In this document: in pieces, positions 1 to 8,904 of the stretch
How positions within the stretch are numbered: the first letter of the stretch is position 1
Layout of the letters: the number at the start of each line of letters is the position of its first letter
NCBI GenBank assembly: GCA_903827245.1
Contig: CAIKHO010000048.1
Span: forward strand, 62,001 to 126,000
DNA: 64,000 nt
Direction: 5' to 3'
Source: an uncultured Opitutia bacterium
Lineage (GTDB): Bacteria > Verrucomicrobiota > Verrucomicrobiia > Opitutales > Opitutaceae
Notes under the pieces: model-generated
The model's database searches: none
Told to the model about the DNA's origin: nothing
Seen by the model: only the letters and a program-made list of their open reading frames with translations
Translations under genes and position numbers: made by a program

Positions 1-824
1 TGCGCATGGCCGGCGTCAAGATCGGCTCGGTCGAAAAGACCCGCCTCGCCGGCCGTCGCGCCGAGGCCGTCCTGCGCATCGATCCCGACGTGCAGATAGC
101 CGGCGACGCGAGCGCCACCATCGTTATGTCCGGTCTTATCGGCAGCAACTACATCGGCATCGACCTCGGCACCCGCGGCACGGCTCCCCTGCAGCCCGGG
201 GCCGAGATCCACACGAGCGTCACGCCCGACATCAACGCCATCATGACCCAGCTCGGCAACCTCGGCAGCAAGTTCGACAGCGCGCTCGGTACTCTGGGCG
301 ATTCCCTGAAGGGCAAGGACGGACAACCGGGCCTGTTTCAAAAGCTCGACACCCTCGTTGGCGAAAACGGGAGCAAGATCACTGCGACCATGACCAACCT
401 CCAGGAGGTCACGGCCAAGTTGAACAAGGGCGAAGGCACCATGGGCAAGCTGATCAACGATCCCAAGCTGCACGACGACCTTCTTGCCACGGTGGACGAG
501 ATCAAGTCCGCCGCGACCCAGGCCAAGACCTTCGTGGCCGACGCCCAGACGATCATCGACCAGGTGAAGTCCGGCAAGGGCCCGCTCGGCACGCTCGTCT
601 TTGACGAGACGACCGCCAACAACCTCAAGGCCACCGTGAAGAATGTGCGCGATGTGTCCGACAAGCTCGCGCGTGGCGAAGGCACCCTCGGCAAGCTGAT
701 CAACGACGACAGCCTTTACCTCAGCGCCCAGGGCACCTTGAAGAAGGCCGACCGCGCGCTCGATGGGTTGGACGACACCGGCCCGATCAACGCGCTCGGG
801 ACCGTGGCAAAGTCGCTGTTCTAG
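1..824 (+). CDS. MCE/MlaD-family lipid transport protein, 5'-truncated
   Basis: C-terminal part of an MCE-domain protein, the periplasmic substrate-binding component of Mla-type phospholipid ABC transporters. The open frame runs to the left edge of the window, so the N-terminal membrane anchor is missing and the ATG at 6 is probably internal. The visible part starts in the MCE domain (AGVKIGSV, then a run ending SNYIGIDLG). A long helical region follows with two copies of a motif like GEGTLGKLINDDSL (near 430-480 and 675-720), often seen in MCE proteins of this phylum. The permease and ATPase partners would lie upstream, outside the window. Family assignment is firm; the cargo is unknown. Confidence 0.8.
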   Translation, partial: RMAGVKIGSVEKTRLAGRRAEAVLRIDPDVQIAGDASATIVMSGLIGSNYIGIDLGTRGTAPLQPGAEIHTSVTPDINAIMTQLGNLGSKFDSALGTLGDSLKGKDGQPGLFQKLDTLVGENGSKITATMTNLQEVTAKLNKGEGTMGKLINDPKLHDDLLATVDEIKSAATQAKTFVADAQTIIDQVKSGKGPLGTLVFDETTANNLKATVKNVRDVSDKLARGEGTLGKLINDDSLYLSAQGTLKKADRALDGLDDTGPINALGTVAKSLF

Positions 825-941
825 AGCGAAGCCATGCGGGTGGAGCCGGTTGGCCCAACACGCTGGATCGACGCGGCTTCGCCGCAACGCGTTGAGGTCA
901 TTGCGTTCCACCTGAAGTCTTGGTGACACGGAGACTCTCGT

Positions 942-1008
942 GTAGGGGCGTTCCTTGCGGACGCCCGGCTTGCCCGCACCGGAGGGCGGCGGCGAGCACC
1001 GCCCCTAC
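942..1008. repeat. GTAGGGGCG palindromic repeat, copy 1
   Basis: Inverted repeat with ends GTAGGGGCG (942-950) and CGCCCCTAC (1000-1008). It lies in the gap between the MCE gene and the sugar isomerase/epimerase gene. The left half continues TTCCTTGCGGACGCCC, which recurs at 3491-3515. Confidence 0.75.
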
Positions 1009-1016
1009 CTTCGATC

Positions 1017-1802
1017 TCAGTACCCTGCGTCAGCCAGCTGGCGCCGCAGCTCGATCAGCGCGGGGATAGCCCCGACTGCCATCGGCTCCGTCCAGACACA
1101 CTCGATGGCGAGCCGTTGGCAGCGCACGGCCTTCTTCAAGGCCCGCAGAAACGGCCGGAAGTCGTCGCCCATCTCACCCGGGCGCGAGCGCTTTTCCTTC
1201 TCGGCGACATGCGCATGGACGATGAGGTTCGCGTGGCGCTCGATCGGTGCCGGATTCTCGTCGTTGCGCAGCATGTGAAAAATATCGACCAGGAGGCGGA
1301 CGTGCGCGTGGTTGCAGCGCTGCACCGCCTCGGCGCCTTCGTCGATGGTGTTTACGAGATTGCATTCACCGCGGTTCAGCGGCTCCACCACGACGGTGAC
1401 ACCGTGCTTTTTCGCGATCGGGGCGACGATTTTAAGCGCCTCGACGTATTGCTCGAAACCGCGCACGGCGGACCAACCCTCCGGGACCTGCCGCGCACCG
1501 GCCGAACCGAACACGATGGTCGTCAGGCCGATCGACTTGGCCCGCGCAAAGGCCGTCTCGGTATAACGCGCCAGCCGCGCCTGGTCCACAACGGGGCCGG
1601 TGACCTTGAGATCGGCGGGGAGAAAGCAATTGGCCGAGGGCATCGGGCGCGGGCTGCCGCGCATGGCGGCCGCGCTCGCGGCAAACTCCGTCTCCAGCGC
1701 CTCCGGCTTGAGGAAGTTCTGGACGTGGCCCTCGATAAAGTCGAAGGGCAGTTCCTTGAAGCTGGTGAGATCCGCCGGATGGGCGCAGAGGCCGAGTTGC
1801 AT
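1017..1802 (-). CDS. TIM-barrel sugar phosphate isomerase/epimerase
   Basis: A 261-residue protein of the xylose isomerase-like TIM-barrel family (AP endonuclease 2 fold). Enzymes of this family isomerise or epimerise sugars or keto-sugars using a divalent metal. The start MQLGLCAH, the central VVVEPLNRGECNLVNT with its conserved Glu, and a later VRLLVDIFHM / VHAHVAEKEKR segment match the metal-binding strand ends of the fold. It is transcribed in the same direction as uxaC, with a repeat of about 125 bp between them, so a role in sugar-acid catabolism is plausible. The exact substrate cannot be read from the sequence. Confidence 0.75.
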   Translation of the reverse strand: MQLGLCAHPADLTSFKELPFDFIEGHVQNFLKPEALETEFAASAAAMRGSPRPMPSANCFLPADLKVTGPVVDQARLARYTETAFARAKSIGLTTIVFGSAGARQVPEGWSAVRGFEQYVEALKIVAPIAKKHGVTVVVEPLNRGECNLVNTIDEGAEAVQRCNHAHVRLLVDIFHMLRNDENPAPIERHANLIVHAHVAEKEKRSRPGEMGDDFRPFLRALKKAVRCQRLAIECVWTEPMAVGAIPALIELRRQLADAGY

Positions 1803-1837
1803 GGAATAATTCTGATGAAGCTAGACCGCGCGTTTGC

Positions 1838-1964
1838 GGGTGGCCGCCGACCTCCGGGCGGCGGCCGTTTGATTCTGCACAGAAAAAAACACCGACGCAG
1901 ACCAAGACCGCCGCCCGGTCCGTCCGGCACAGGCTTGGCGAAGCCAGAAGGTCGGCGGCCACCC
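1838..1964. repeat. Dispersed inverted repeat (GGTGGCCGCC family), copy 1
   Basis: About 127 bp. The left arm begins GGGTGGCCGCCGACCTCCGG and the right end reads GAAGGTCGGCGGCCACCC. Between the GC-rich arms is an A-rich core of about 43 nt (1870-1912). The same arms recur at 47991-48121, 52334-52456 and 56358-56483. It fills the gap between the isomerase/epimerase start and the uxaC stop. Confidence 0.8.
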
Positions 1965-1999
1965 TTTCCCATTTTCGCTCTTAACCTTGAACATCGGGT

Positions 2000-3421
2000 C
2001 TAGGCTTTGCCCGGCTCCAGGCCGAAGAACCCGGCGGCGTTTTTATAGCAGATGTTTTCGATCAGCTCGCCCACCGTCGCGGCGTCGGCGGGGATCAGGC
2101 CGGCCTCGACGTCGTGGCCGATAAGGTTGCAGAGAATGCGGCGGAAATACTCGTGCCGCACATAGCTGAGGAAGCTGCGCGAGTCCGTCAGCATGCCGAC
2201 GAAGCGCGAGAGCAGGCCGAGCTGCGAGAGCGCGTTCATCTGCCACTCCATCGCCTCCTTCTGGTCGAGGAACCACCAGCCGGAGCCGAACTGCAGCTTC
2301 CCCGCGATCGAGCCGTCGCCGAAGTTGCCGCACATCGTGGCGAAGACGTAGTTGTCCGCCGGGTTGACGTTGTAGATCACGATCCGCGGCAGCTGGTTTT
2401 CCGCGTCGAGTGTGCCGAGGTAGCGCGAGAGCGAGCGCGCCTGCGGGAAGTCGCCGATGGAATCGACGCCGGCGTCCGCACCCAGCAGCTTGAGCAGCCG
2501 GCTGTTGTTGTTCCGGATGGCCCCGAGATGCAGCTGCTTCGTCCAGCCGCGCGCCGCATCCAGCCGGCCGAACGCGAGCATCATGAAGGAGGCGAATTTC
2601 GCCCACTGCTCCGGCGTCGCCGCCCGCCCGCCGCGCGCCTGTGTAAAGATCGCCGCGGCCTCGGTCTCGGTGCAGTCCTCCGCCGGCACGTATTCCATGC
2701 CGTGATCCGACACCCGGCCGCCCAGGGAATGGAAGAAATCATGGCGCTGTTTCAACGCCTCGAGGAATGTCGTGAAATTCTTCACCTCGATGCCCGACCG
2801 CGCGCCGAGCTGGCTGCACCAGGCGTTGAAGGTCGCGGGGTCGTTCACCAGCAGCGCCTTGTCCGGCCGGAAGGTCGGGTAGACCCGCGTGCCAAGGCCG
2901 CTCTTCGCGATCGCCACGTGGTGCGCGAGGTCGTCCGCGGGGTCGTCGGTCGTGCAGACGACACGGACCTTGAATTTCTTCAGGATACCATGGACCGACA
3001 GCTCGGGCTTCGCGAGGGCGGCGTTGGCCTGCTCCCAGATCTTCGGCGCGTTGGCCTCGTTGATGAGCAGGTCGATGCCGAAATAGCGGCGCAACTCGAG
3101 GTGCGACCAGTGATGCAACGGATTCCGCACCAGCTGGGGCACGGTCCGGGCGTAGACCAGGAATTTCTCGTAATCCGTGGCGTCGCCGGTGATCAGCCGC
3201 TCCGGCACGCCCGCCGCCCGCAGCGCGCGCCACTTGTAGTGGTCGCCGCCGAGCCAGATCTTCGCGAGGTTCTCGAACTGCCGGTTGGCCGCGATCTCGT
3301 TCGGCGGCAGGTGGCAGTGATAGTCGAAGATGGGCTGCGGCGCCGCGTGGTCGAAGTAAAGCCGGCGGGCCCAGGCGTTGGTCAGGAGATAATTCTCCGG
3401 GAGAAAGGTTTGTTCGGACAT
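2000..3421 (-). CDS. uxaC: Glucuronate isomerase (uronate isomerase)
   Basis: A 473-residue, full-length UxaC, a member of the amidohydrolase superfamily. It isomerises D-glucuronate to D-fructuronate and D-galacturonate to D-tagaturonate in the cytosol, the first step of hexuronate catabolism. The N-terminal metal motif FDYHCHLPP, the segment HHWSHLELRRYFGI and the C-terminal region LTDSRSFLSYVRHEYFRR are characteristic. The start MSEQTFLPENYLL matches the usual family start. The bases just upstream are pyrimidine-rich (AAACCTCCCTC before ATG), with no Shine-Dalgarno sequence. The UxaA-like gene at 49575 could serve a later step of the same pathway. Confidence 0.95.
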   Translation of the reverse strand: MSEQTFLPENYLLTNAWARRLYFDHAAPQPIFDYHCHLPPNEIAANRQFENLAKIWLGGDHYKWRALRAAGVPERLITGDATDYEKFLVYARTVPQLVRNPLHHWSHLELRRYFGIDLLINEANAPKIWEQANAALAKPELSVHGILKKFKVRVVCTTDDPADDLAHHVAIAKSGLGTRVYPTFRPDKALLVNDPATFNAWCSQLGARSGIEVKNFTTFLEALKQRHDFFHSLGGRVSDHGMEYVPAEDCTETEAAAIFTQARGGRAATPEQWAKFASFMMLAFGRLDAARGWTKQLHLGAIRNNNSRLLKLLGADAGVDSIGDFPQARSLSRYLGTLDAENQLPRIVIYNVNPADNYVFATMCGNFGDGSIAGKLQFGSGWWFLDQKEAMEWQMNALSQLGLLSRFVGMLTDSRSFLSYVRHEYFRRILCNLIGHDVEAGLIPADAATVGELIENICYKNAAGFFGLEPGKA

Positions 3422-3490
3422 GAGGGAGGTTTGGGCGTCTAGCCAATCAGGTTGGAGGCGACGGAGTCGAAGCTGATTTTTCAGCGACAG

Positions 3491-3558
3491 GTAGGGGCGT
3501 TCCTTGCGGACGCCCTTCGGGAAATGTCAATCCGGGCGCCGTCAAGCAGCGCCCCTAC
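3491..3558. repeat. GTAGGGGCG palindromic repeat, copy 2
   Basis: The left arm GTAGGGGCGTTCCTTGCGGA continues to CGCCC as in copy 1. The right arm ends CAAGCAGCGCCCCTAC. It occupies the gap between uxaC and the downstream oxidoreductase stop. The right arm, read on the minus strand (GTAGGGGCGCTGCTTGACGG), matches the half-copy at 56303. Confidence 0.75.
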
Positions 3559-3564
3559 ATAAAG

Positions 3565-4719
3565 TCACCGCCCGAATGATTTCGTGAAGTCGTCGCCGCT
3601 GACCGCCACCTTCTTCTTTTTCTTCATCTTGGAGCCGGCGATCTTCTCCTTCAGCAGCGCCTCGTAGCGCGCCGCGTCGATCGGCAGCTCGACCGTCTCG
3701 CCGGTCCAGCCCGACATCAGCATGGCATTCGCCAGCTCGACGGAATGGATGCCCTCGACCGCGGGCGAAACCAGCGGCACGCCGTCGATTATTGCATCGG
3801 TGAAGTTCTTCAGGATCTCGTTGTGCTGGCCGCCGTGATCCAGCGCCGGCATCTCCACGATCGAGGACTCCGGCCGGCCGAAGGCCTCCGGCACCGTGCG
3901 CGAGAATTCCGTCATCGGCGTCTTGTTGCGGGTGAAAATGATCCTGTCGTCCTCGTACACGAGTCGGCCGAGCTCCCCGGCGATCTCGAGCCGGTTGGTG
4001 CCCGGCGCCTCGCCGGTGGACGTGATGAAGACGCCGGTCGCGCCGTTGGGAAACTCCATGTAGGCAGTGACGTCGTCCTCGACCTCGATGTCATGGTATT
4101 TCCCGAAGCCGCAGTTCGCGCGGATGCGCTTCGGCATGCCCAGCATCCACTGGAAGAGGTCGAGATTGTGCGGGCACTGGTTGAGGAGCACGCCGCCGCC
4201 CTCGCCCGCCCACGTGGCCCGCCAGCTCCCGGACGCGTAATAGTGCTCGGTCCGAAACCAATTCGTGATGATCCAGTTCACCCGGCGGATCTCACCGAGT
4301 TCGCCGTCGCGGACGAGTTGCCGGATCTTCTGGTAGTAATGATCCGTCCGCTGGTTGAACATCGCGGCGAAGACCTGCTTTTTATCCGTGTAGGCCGCGA
4401 TGAGCCGCTGGGCATCGGCCTTGTGCACCGAGAGCGGCTTTTCCACCATGACGTGCAGGCCCGACTTCAGGGCCTGGATGCCGAGGGTCGTGTGGTCGTA
4501 GTGCGGCGTGGCGATGAGGATGGCGTCCACCAACCCGGAACTCATCATCGCCTCCAGCGAGGAAAAGGCCTTGGCCTGCGGCACGCGCGCATGCTTGGCC
4601 GGATCGGCATCGGCGATCGCCGCCAGCTCCAGCCGGGGCACCTTGCCGGCGAGGATGTTGGCCGAGTGCACCGAGCCCATGTTGCCCAGGCCGATGATAC
4701 CGAGACGGACTTTATTCAT
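3565..4719 (-). CDS. Gfo/Idh/MocA family NAD(P)-dependent oxidoreductase
   Basis: A 384-residue dehydrogenase-like protein starting MNKVRLGIIGLGNMGSVHS. The N-terminal Rossmann fold has the motif GLGNMG, and the family signature VEKPLSVHKADAQRL carries the catalytic-region Lys. The C-terminal beta-sheet domain ends in a basic tail (KMKKKKKVAVSGDD). Family members oxidise or epimerise sugars, inositols and sugar acids; the substrate here is not identifiable. The minus-strand frame stays open upstream past 4719, but homology begins at this ATG. It lies between uxaC and argG on the same strand, so a sugar role is a reasonable guess. Confidence 0.85.
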   Translation of the reverse strand: MNKVRLGIIGLGNMGSVHSANILAGKVPRLELAAIADADPAKHARVPQAKAFSSLEAMMSSGLVDAILIATPHYDHTTLGIQALKSGLHVMVEKPLSVHKADAQRLIAAYTDKKQVFAAMFNQRTDHYYQKIRQLVRDGELGEIRRVNWIITNWFRTEHYYASGSWRATWAGEGGGVLLNQCPHNLDLFQWMLGMPKRIRANCGFGKYHDIEVEDDVTAYMEFPNGATGVFITSTGEAPGTNRLEIAGELGRLVYEDDRIIFTRNKTPMTEFSRTVPEAFGRPESSIVEMPALDHGGQHNEILKNFTDAIIDGVPLVSPAVEGIHSVELANAMLMSGWTGETVELPIDAARYEALLKEKIAGSKMKKKKKVAVSGDDFTKSFGR

Positions 4720-4834
4720 GTGGAAAGCGAGAGGGGGTGAAGAGGTATGCGGAGCAAGACGAAACGAAAAAGGTTTGGATGCGGCTCGCGGGATGTCGAG
4801 CCGCGGCTCGGCTGGAGCCGTCCCATTCGGATTA

Positions 4835-4924
4835 TTTCGCGCAGAGGCGCGGGGGCGCAGAGATTGGTTGATCTGAACAATTCCGGAAACTCTCGGCTCT
4901 GCACCCCGGCGCCTCTGCGCGAAA
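4835..4924. repeat. Palindromic repeat with CGCAGAGGCGC arms
   Basis: Near-perfect inverted repeat. The left arm is 4835-4862 (starts TTTCGCGCAGAGGCGC) and the right arm is 4897-4924 (ends GCGCCTCTGCGCGAAA), with a 34-nt loop. It sits just past the argG stop codon on the minus strand, so it may also act as a 3' end structure. There is no clear U-run. Confidence 0.7.
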
Positions 4925-4928
4925 CCCG

Positions 4929-6155
4929 TCAAACCTTCGGGCCGCCCTGCGCGATGTTGCGCGCACGGAGCCGGAGGCCGTTCAGGCGGATGAAGCCCGT
5001 GGCGTCGGTCTGGTTGTACCAGCTCTTGACACCCTCCATCGACGCGATGTTCATGTCGTAGAGCGAGTACTTCGACTTCCGGCCGCAGGTGATGACGTTG
5101 CCCTTGTAGAGCTTCAGCCGCACCGTGCCGGTCACGAATTTCTGGCTCTCGTCGATCAGCGCCTGCAGCGCCTCGCGTTCCGGGGCGAACCAGAAGCCGT
5201 AGTAAACCAACTCGGCGTACTTTGGAATGAGCGAGTCGCGCAGGTGCATGACCTCGCGGTCCATCGTGAGTGACTCCACCTGCCGGTGGCCGTGCATCAG
5301 GATGGTGCCGCCGGGAGTCTCGTACACCCCGCGGGACTTCATGCCGACAAACCGGTTCTCCACCAGGTCGACGCGGCCAACCCCATGCTTTCCGCCGAGC
5401 TTGTTGAGTGCCTTGAGCACGCCGGCGGGCGAAAGCTTCTGGCCGTTCACGGCGACGCAGTTGCCCTTCACGAAATCGAGCTCGACGTATTCGGCCTTGT
5501 TCGGCGCATCCTCGGGCGAAACCGAGAGCTTGAACATGCCCTTGTTGGCCTTCGTCGTAGGGTCGAACCACGGGTCCTCGAGGATGCCGGCCTCGTAGGA
5601 GATATGCAGGAGGTTCCGGTCCATCGAATACGGTTTCTTCAGCGAAGCCTCGACCGGGATCTTGTGCGCCTGGCAATAGGCGATCATCTCGGCCCGGCCG
5701 GGAAACTCGTTGCGGAAGGCATCGATCTTCCACGGCGCGAGGATGGTGAGTTTCGGCGCGAGCGCCATGTAGGTGAGCTCGAAGCGGCACTGGTCGTTGC
5801 CCTTGCCGGTGGCGCCATGGGCGACGGTGTCGGCCTTTTCCTTCCGCGCGATGTCGATCTGCGCCTTGGCGATCAGCGGGCGGGCGATCGAGGTGCCGAG
5901 GTAATACTGGCCCTCGTAGATCGCATTGGCCCGCACCATCGGGTAGATGAAGTCGCGCGCGAACTCCTCGACGAGGTCGAGGGTGTAGTGCTTGGACGCA
6001 CCGGTCTTGCGCGCCTTCTGCGGCAGGCCCTTCAGCTCCTCCTCCTGGCCGATGTCGGCGGCGAACGTGACGATCTCCGCGTCGTAGGTTTCGCGGAGCC
6101 ATTTGACGATGACGGACGTGTCGAGTCCGCCCGAGTAGGCGAGGACGATTTTCAT
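4929..6155 (-). CDS. argG: Argininosuccinate synthase
   Basis: A 408-residue enzyme that condenses citrulline and aspartate with ATP to argininosuccinate, the penultimate arginine step. The start [15 protein letters not shown] is chosen because the ATP pyrophosphatase P-loop (SGGLDTS) is normally within 15 residues of the N-terminus; the open frame extends further to 6221 without homology. Other matches are [17 protein letters not shown] and the C-terminal [17 protein letters not shown]. It is the downstream member of the argB-argD-argF-argG series on the minus strand. The genes are separated by gaps of about 95 to 315 bp that hold palindromes, so they may not form one tight operon. Confidence 0.96.
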   Translation of the reverse strand: MKIVLAYSGGLDTSVIVKWLRETYDAEIVTFAADIGQEEELKGLPQKARKTGASKHYTLDLVEEFARDFIYPMVRANAIYEGQYYLGTSIARPLIAKAQIDIARKEKADTVAHGATGKGNDQCRFELTYMALAPKLTILAPWKIDAFRNEFPGRAEMIAYCQAHKIPVEASLKKPYSMDRNLLHISYEAGILEDPWFDPTTKANKGMFKLSVSPEDAPNKAEYVELDFVKGNCVAVNGQKLSPAGVLKALNKLGGKHGVGRVDLVENRFVGMKSRGVYETPGGTILMHGHRQVESLTMDREVMHLRDSLIPKYAELVYYGFWFAPEREALQALIDESQKFVTGTVRLKLYKGNVITCGRKSKYSLYDMNIASMEGVKSWYNQTDATGFIRLNGLRLRARNIAQGGPKV

Positions 6156-6310
6156 GATCCCGTCCAGTGTGGGGTGAAGCTTCACCCGCGCGCAACGGAT
6201 TTCCTCCGCACCAACCGTCACGGCAACTCAGCCAGCCCGTTTCCCGGGCGATACAGGTGCAGCGCAGGACACGCCTTGCGGGCAGCCGACACACTCCTGA
6301 TCCAATCTGA

Positions 6311-6386
6311 TTTTACAGGAGGAAGACCGAGGGCAAACGAAGATTGGGACCGATCTTGGTTCGTCCTCGGTCTTCCTCCTGTAAAA
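6311..6386. repeat. 22-bp perfect inverted repeat between argF and argG
   Basis: Left arm 6311-6332 (begins TTTTACAGGAGGAAGACCGA) and right arm 6365-6386 are exact reverse complements with a 32-nt loop. Partial pairing continues into the loop. The arm ends in TTTTA, so the folded RNA would end in a U-run when read in either direction. It may serve as an argF 3' terminator as well as being a repeat. Confidence 0.75.
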
Positions 6387-6470
6387 TTCCTTGGGTTTGC
6401 CGCATGCGCAAGGGACTCTGCGGTGCCCGGGATCTTTTTGCGTTATTTGAGCCTTTTCGTGGCCCAAAAA

Positions 6471-7418
6471 TCACTTCCGCGCCGATTTCGCCAGCATGGC
6501 CATGATCGCCTTCTGCATGTGCAGGCGGTTCTCGGCCTCGTCGAAGATCACGCAGCGGGGGTTGTCGAGCACGGCCTGCTCGACCTCCTCGCCGGGGTGG
6601 GCCGGCAGGCAGTGCATGAAGAGCGCGTCCGGCTTGGCGGCGGCGAACAGCTTCGCGGTCACGGCGTAGGGCTGCATCTGTGCGAGGCGTTTCTTCGACT
6701 CTTCTTCCTGGCCCATGCTGGTCCAGACATCCGTGTAGACCAAGTCCGCGCCGGCGACAGCCTCATAGGGGTCCGTCGTGAAGTGATAATCCGCCTTCAG
6801 GCCGTCGGCCTTGAGCTGCGCCTGGATCTCGGCGCCGGGCTCGAAGCCTTTCGGGCCCGCGAGCGAGATCTTCATGCCGAAGAGCGCCGCCCCGAGGATC
6901 CACGAGTTCGCCATGTTGAAGCACGTGTCTCCGAGATAGGCGATCTTGCGGCCCTTCAGCGCCGCCACGAGGTCGCCGCCGGGCGCGGCCCAGCGTTCCG
7001 CCGCGGTGAAGGCGTCGGTGTAGATCTGGCAGGGGTGCAGGAAATCCGTCAGGGCGTTGATCACTGGCATGGTGCTCGCCGCGGCCAGGCGCGTGACGTC
7101 CGCGTGGTCGTAGGTCCGCACGACCAGGCCGTGCACGAAACGCGAGAGCACCTTCGCGGTGTCCTCGATCGACTCGCCGCGGCCGAGCTGGATGTCATTC
7201 CGGTTGAGGAAAAGCACATGGCCGCCGAGCTCGTGGATGCCGACCTCGAACGACACGCGCGTGCGGGTGCTCGATTTCGAGAAGATCATGGCCCACGTCT
7301 GCCCCGCCAGCACGCCCGTCCGGGGCTGCCCGCGGGTGCGCTTGTACTCCCGGGCGAGCGCGAACACCTCGCCCAATTCCGGTGCGTGGAAGTCGGTCTC
7401 CTTGAGGAAGTGTTTCAT
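6471..7418 (-). CDS. argF: Ornithine carbamoyltransferase
   Basis: A 315-residue enzyme making citrulline from ornithine and carbamoyl phosphate. The start MKHFLKETDF is chosen because homology begins there; the frame is open further upstream. The carbamoyl-phosphate motif SSTRTR lies at residues 49-54, DFLHPCQIY follows mid-protein, and the catalytic Cys motif FMHCLPAHPGEEV lies near the C-terminus. Length fits the family. The leader before the ATG is TTTTCCTTTCC, with no Shine-Dalgarno sequence. It sits between argD and argG. Confidence 0.95.
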   Translation of the reverse strand: MKHFLKETDFHAPELGEVFALAREYKRTRGQPRTGVLAGQTWAMIFSKSSTRTRVSFEVGIHELGGHVLFLNRNDIQLGRGESIEDTAKVLSRFVHGLVVRTYDHADVTRLAAASTMPVINALTDFLHPCQIYTDAFTAAERWAAPGGDLVAALKGRKIAYLGDTCFNMANSWILGAALFGMKISLAGPKGFEPGAEIQAQLKADGLKADYHFTTDPYEAVAGADLVYTDVWTSMGQEEESKKRLAQMQPYAVTAKLFAAAKPDALFMHCLPAHPGEEVEQAVLDNPRCVIFDEAENRLHMQKAIMAMLAKSARK

Positions 7419-7501
7419 GGAAAGGAAAACGTTAAAGCGCGCCGCGTGCCGCGCACGAGTGAAAAATCGCCAGGGTCGGGCAGGATGCGTCGGATTTTTT
7501 C

Positions 7502-7568
7502 GCCACAGATTACACGGATGGGCACAGATGTTCCTGATCCCATTTGTGCCATCGGTGTAATCTGTGGC
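7502..7568. repeat. CCACAGATTACAC-type inverted repeat
   Basis: Left arm 7502-7530 (begins GCCACAGATTACACGGATG) and right arm 7541-7568 (ends CGGTGTAATCTGTGGC) form a nearly perfect hairpin in the argD-argF gap. Sequences of the form CCACAGATTACAC are widespread intergenic repeats in environmental bacterial genomes; this is recalled knowledge and was not searched. Confidence 0.7.
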
Positions 7569-7589
7569 CAAACCGGATCGAAGTCCTGT

Positions 7590-8810
7590 TCAGGCCTTGG
7601 CCGCCAGGACGGCGCGAATGATCTCGACGGATTTCGCGAGGTCGGCCGCCGTGGTGTTCAGCGGCGGGAGCAGGCGGATGACGTTGCCGCCCGACGGCGT
7701 CACCAGCAGCCCGCGCTCGCGGAGTGCCGTGACATAGGGAGCGATGTCACCGGTCAGCTGCACACCGGTGAGAAAACCGCGGCCGCGCACCGCGGCCACC
7801 TGCGCGGGATATTCCTTCACCAAGGCCGTGAGCGCGGCCAGCCACGGGCCGCTCGCCTGCGTGACGTGGGCGAGGAGCTGCTCGCGCTCGATCACGTCGA
7901 GCACCGCCAGCGCGGCCGCGCAGGCCAGTGGCGTGCCGCCGAAGGTGGTGCCGTGCATGCCCGGCTGAAACAGGTCCGCCGCGCCCTCGCCCACCCAGAT
8001 GGCCCCGATGGGAAAACCGCCGCCCAGGCCCTTGGCCATGGCAATGGCATCGGCCCGCACACCCGCGTGCTCGAAAGCATAGAATTTGCCGGTGCGACCG
8101 ATGCCGCATTGCACCTCGTCGAGCAGCAACAGCAGGTTGTTTTGGTCGCACAGCCGCCGCAGGCCGAGCAGGAACTCCGTCGTGCATGGACGGACGCCGC
8201 TCTCGCCCTGGATCGTCTCGACGAAGATCGCCGCCGTCTGGCCGTCGATGAGATCGGCAAAACTCTGCAGGTCGTTGAGCTCGCCGAAGGAGAAGCCCGG
8301 CACGAGCGGACGGAAGCCGTGCTGGATCTTTTCCTGCGGCGTGGCGCTCATGCCGCCGAACATCCGGCCGTGAAACCCCTGCTTCGCGCAGATGATCTTG
8401 TAGCACTTGCCTTCCTCCCCACCCGCCTTGCGCATGCCGTGCAGGCGCGCGAGCTTGATCAGGGCCTCGTCGGCCTCGGCCCCGCTGTTGCAGAAAAATA
8501 CCCGGCCCGGCCCGGCATAGCCCACGATCCGGCGCGCCAGCTCGCCCTGGTTGGGGTGGCGAAAAAGATTGCTGGTATGGATCAGCTCGCCCGCCTGCAG
8601 CTGTACTGCGGCCACCCAGTACGGATGACAATGGCCCAGCGCGCTCACCGCGATGCCCGAGGTGAAATCCAAGTAGCTGTTGCCCTGGTCATCCCAGACC
8701 GTCGGACCGCGGCCACGCACCAGCGTCAGCGCCGGCCGGCCGTAGTTCTTGAGCACGTGCGCGTCGTAAAGATCGGCGGTGTTCGTGCGGATGATGGAGG
8801 GTGTGCTCAT
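7590..8810 (-). CDS. argD: Acetylornithine aminotransferase
   Basis: A 406-residue class III PLP-dependent aminotransferase converting N-acetylglutamate semialdehyde to N-acetylornithine. FFCNSGAEADEALIKLAR binds the cofactor phosphate. LLLLLDEVQCGIGRTGK has the cofactor-pyridine Asp, and AMAKGLGGGFPIGA has the Schiff-base Lys at residue 260. It is placed directly between argB and argF. It does have a purine-rich ribosome site (AGAGGAAAG, about 8 nt upstream), and that site is part of the hairpin at 8818-8886. Related ornithine or GABA aminotransferases share the fold, but the context favours argD. Confidence 0.92.
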   Translation of the reverse strand: MSTPSIIRTNTADLYDAHVLKNYGRPALTLVRGRGPTVWDDQGNSYLDFTSGIAVSALGHCHPYWVAAVQLQAGELIHTSNLFRHPNQGELARRIVGYAGPGRVFFCNSGAEADEALIKLARLHGMRKAGGEEGKCYKIICAKQGFHGRMFGGMSATPQEKIQHGFRPLVPGFSFGELNDLQSFADLIDGQTAAIFVETIQGESGVRPCTTEFLLGLRRLCDQNNLLLLLDEVQCGIGRTGKFYAFEHAGVRADAIAMAKGLGGGFPIGAIWVGEGAADLFQPGMHGTTFGGTPLACAAALAVLDVIEREQLLAHVTQASGPWLAALTALVKEYPAQVAAVRGRGFLTGVQLTGDIAPYVTALRERGLLVTPSGGNVIRLLPPLNTTAADLAKSVEIIRAVLAAKA

Positions 8811-8817
8811 CGAAAAT

Positions 8818-8886
8818 CTTTCCTCTTTCTCTTAATCTTTCTCCGCTCGTCCTGACCAAAGATAAAGAGAATGAGGAAAGAGAAAG
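8818..8886. repeat. CTTTCCTCTTTCTC inverted repeat between argB and argD
   Basis: The pyrimidine-rich left arm (CTTTCCTCTTTCTCTTAATC, from 8818) pairs imperfectly with a purine-rich right arm ending near 8886 (GATAAAGAGAATGAGGAAAG). On the minus strand the structure contains the likely argD ribosome-binding site, so folding could hide it. Confidence 0.6.
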
Positions 8887-8904
8887 TAGGCAGGCGTGCC
8901 AATA

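Noticed and set aside
942-3558. CRISPR array from repeated GTAGGGGCG units
   Set aside because: Units are palindromic, single, far apart and lack regular spacers; no cas genes are nearby.
3565-6294. A single minus-strand frame of about 900 codons spanning the oxidoreductase and argG
   Set aside because: Only its C-terminal 384 codons show homology (Gfo/Idh/MocA). The upstream part is an alternative-frame shadow of argG, a common effect at this GC content.
5286-8855. 1189-codon plus-strand open frame
   Set aside because: It runs antisense to argG, argF and argD, which have firm homology; its sequence is low-complexity Arg/Leu/Val-rich shadow translation.
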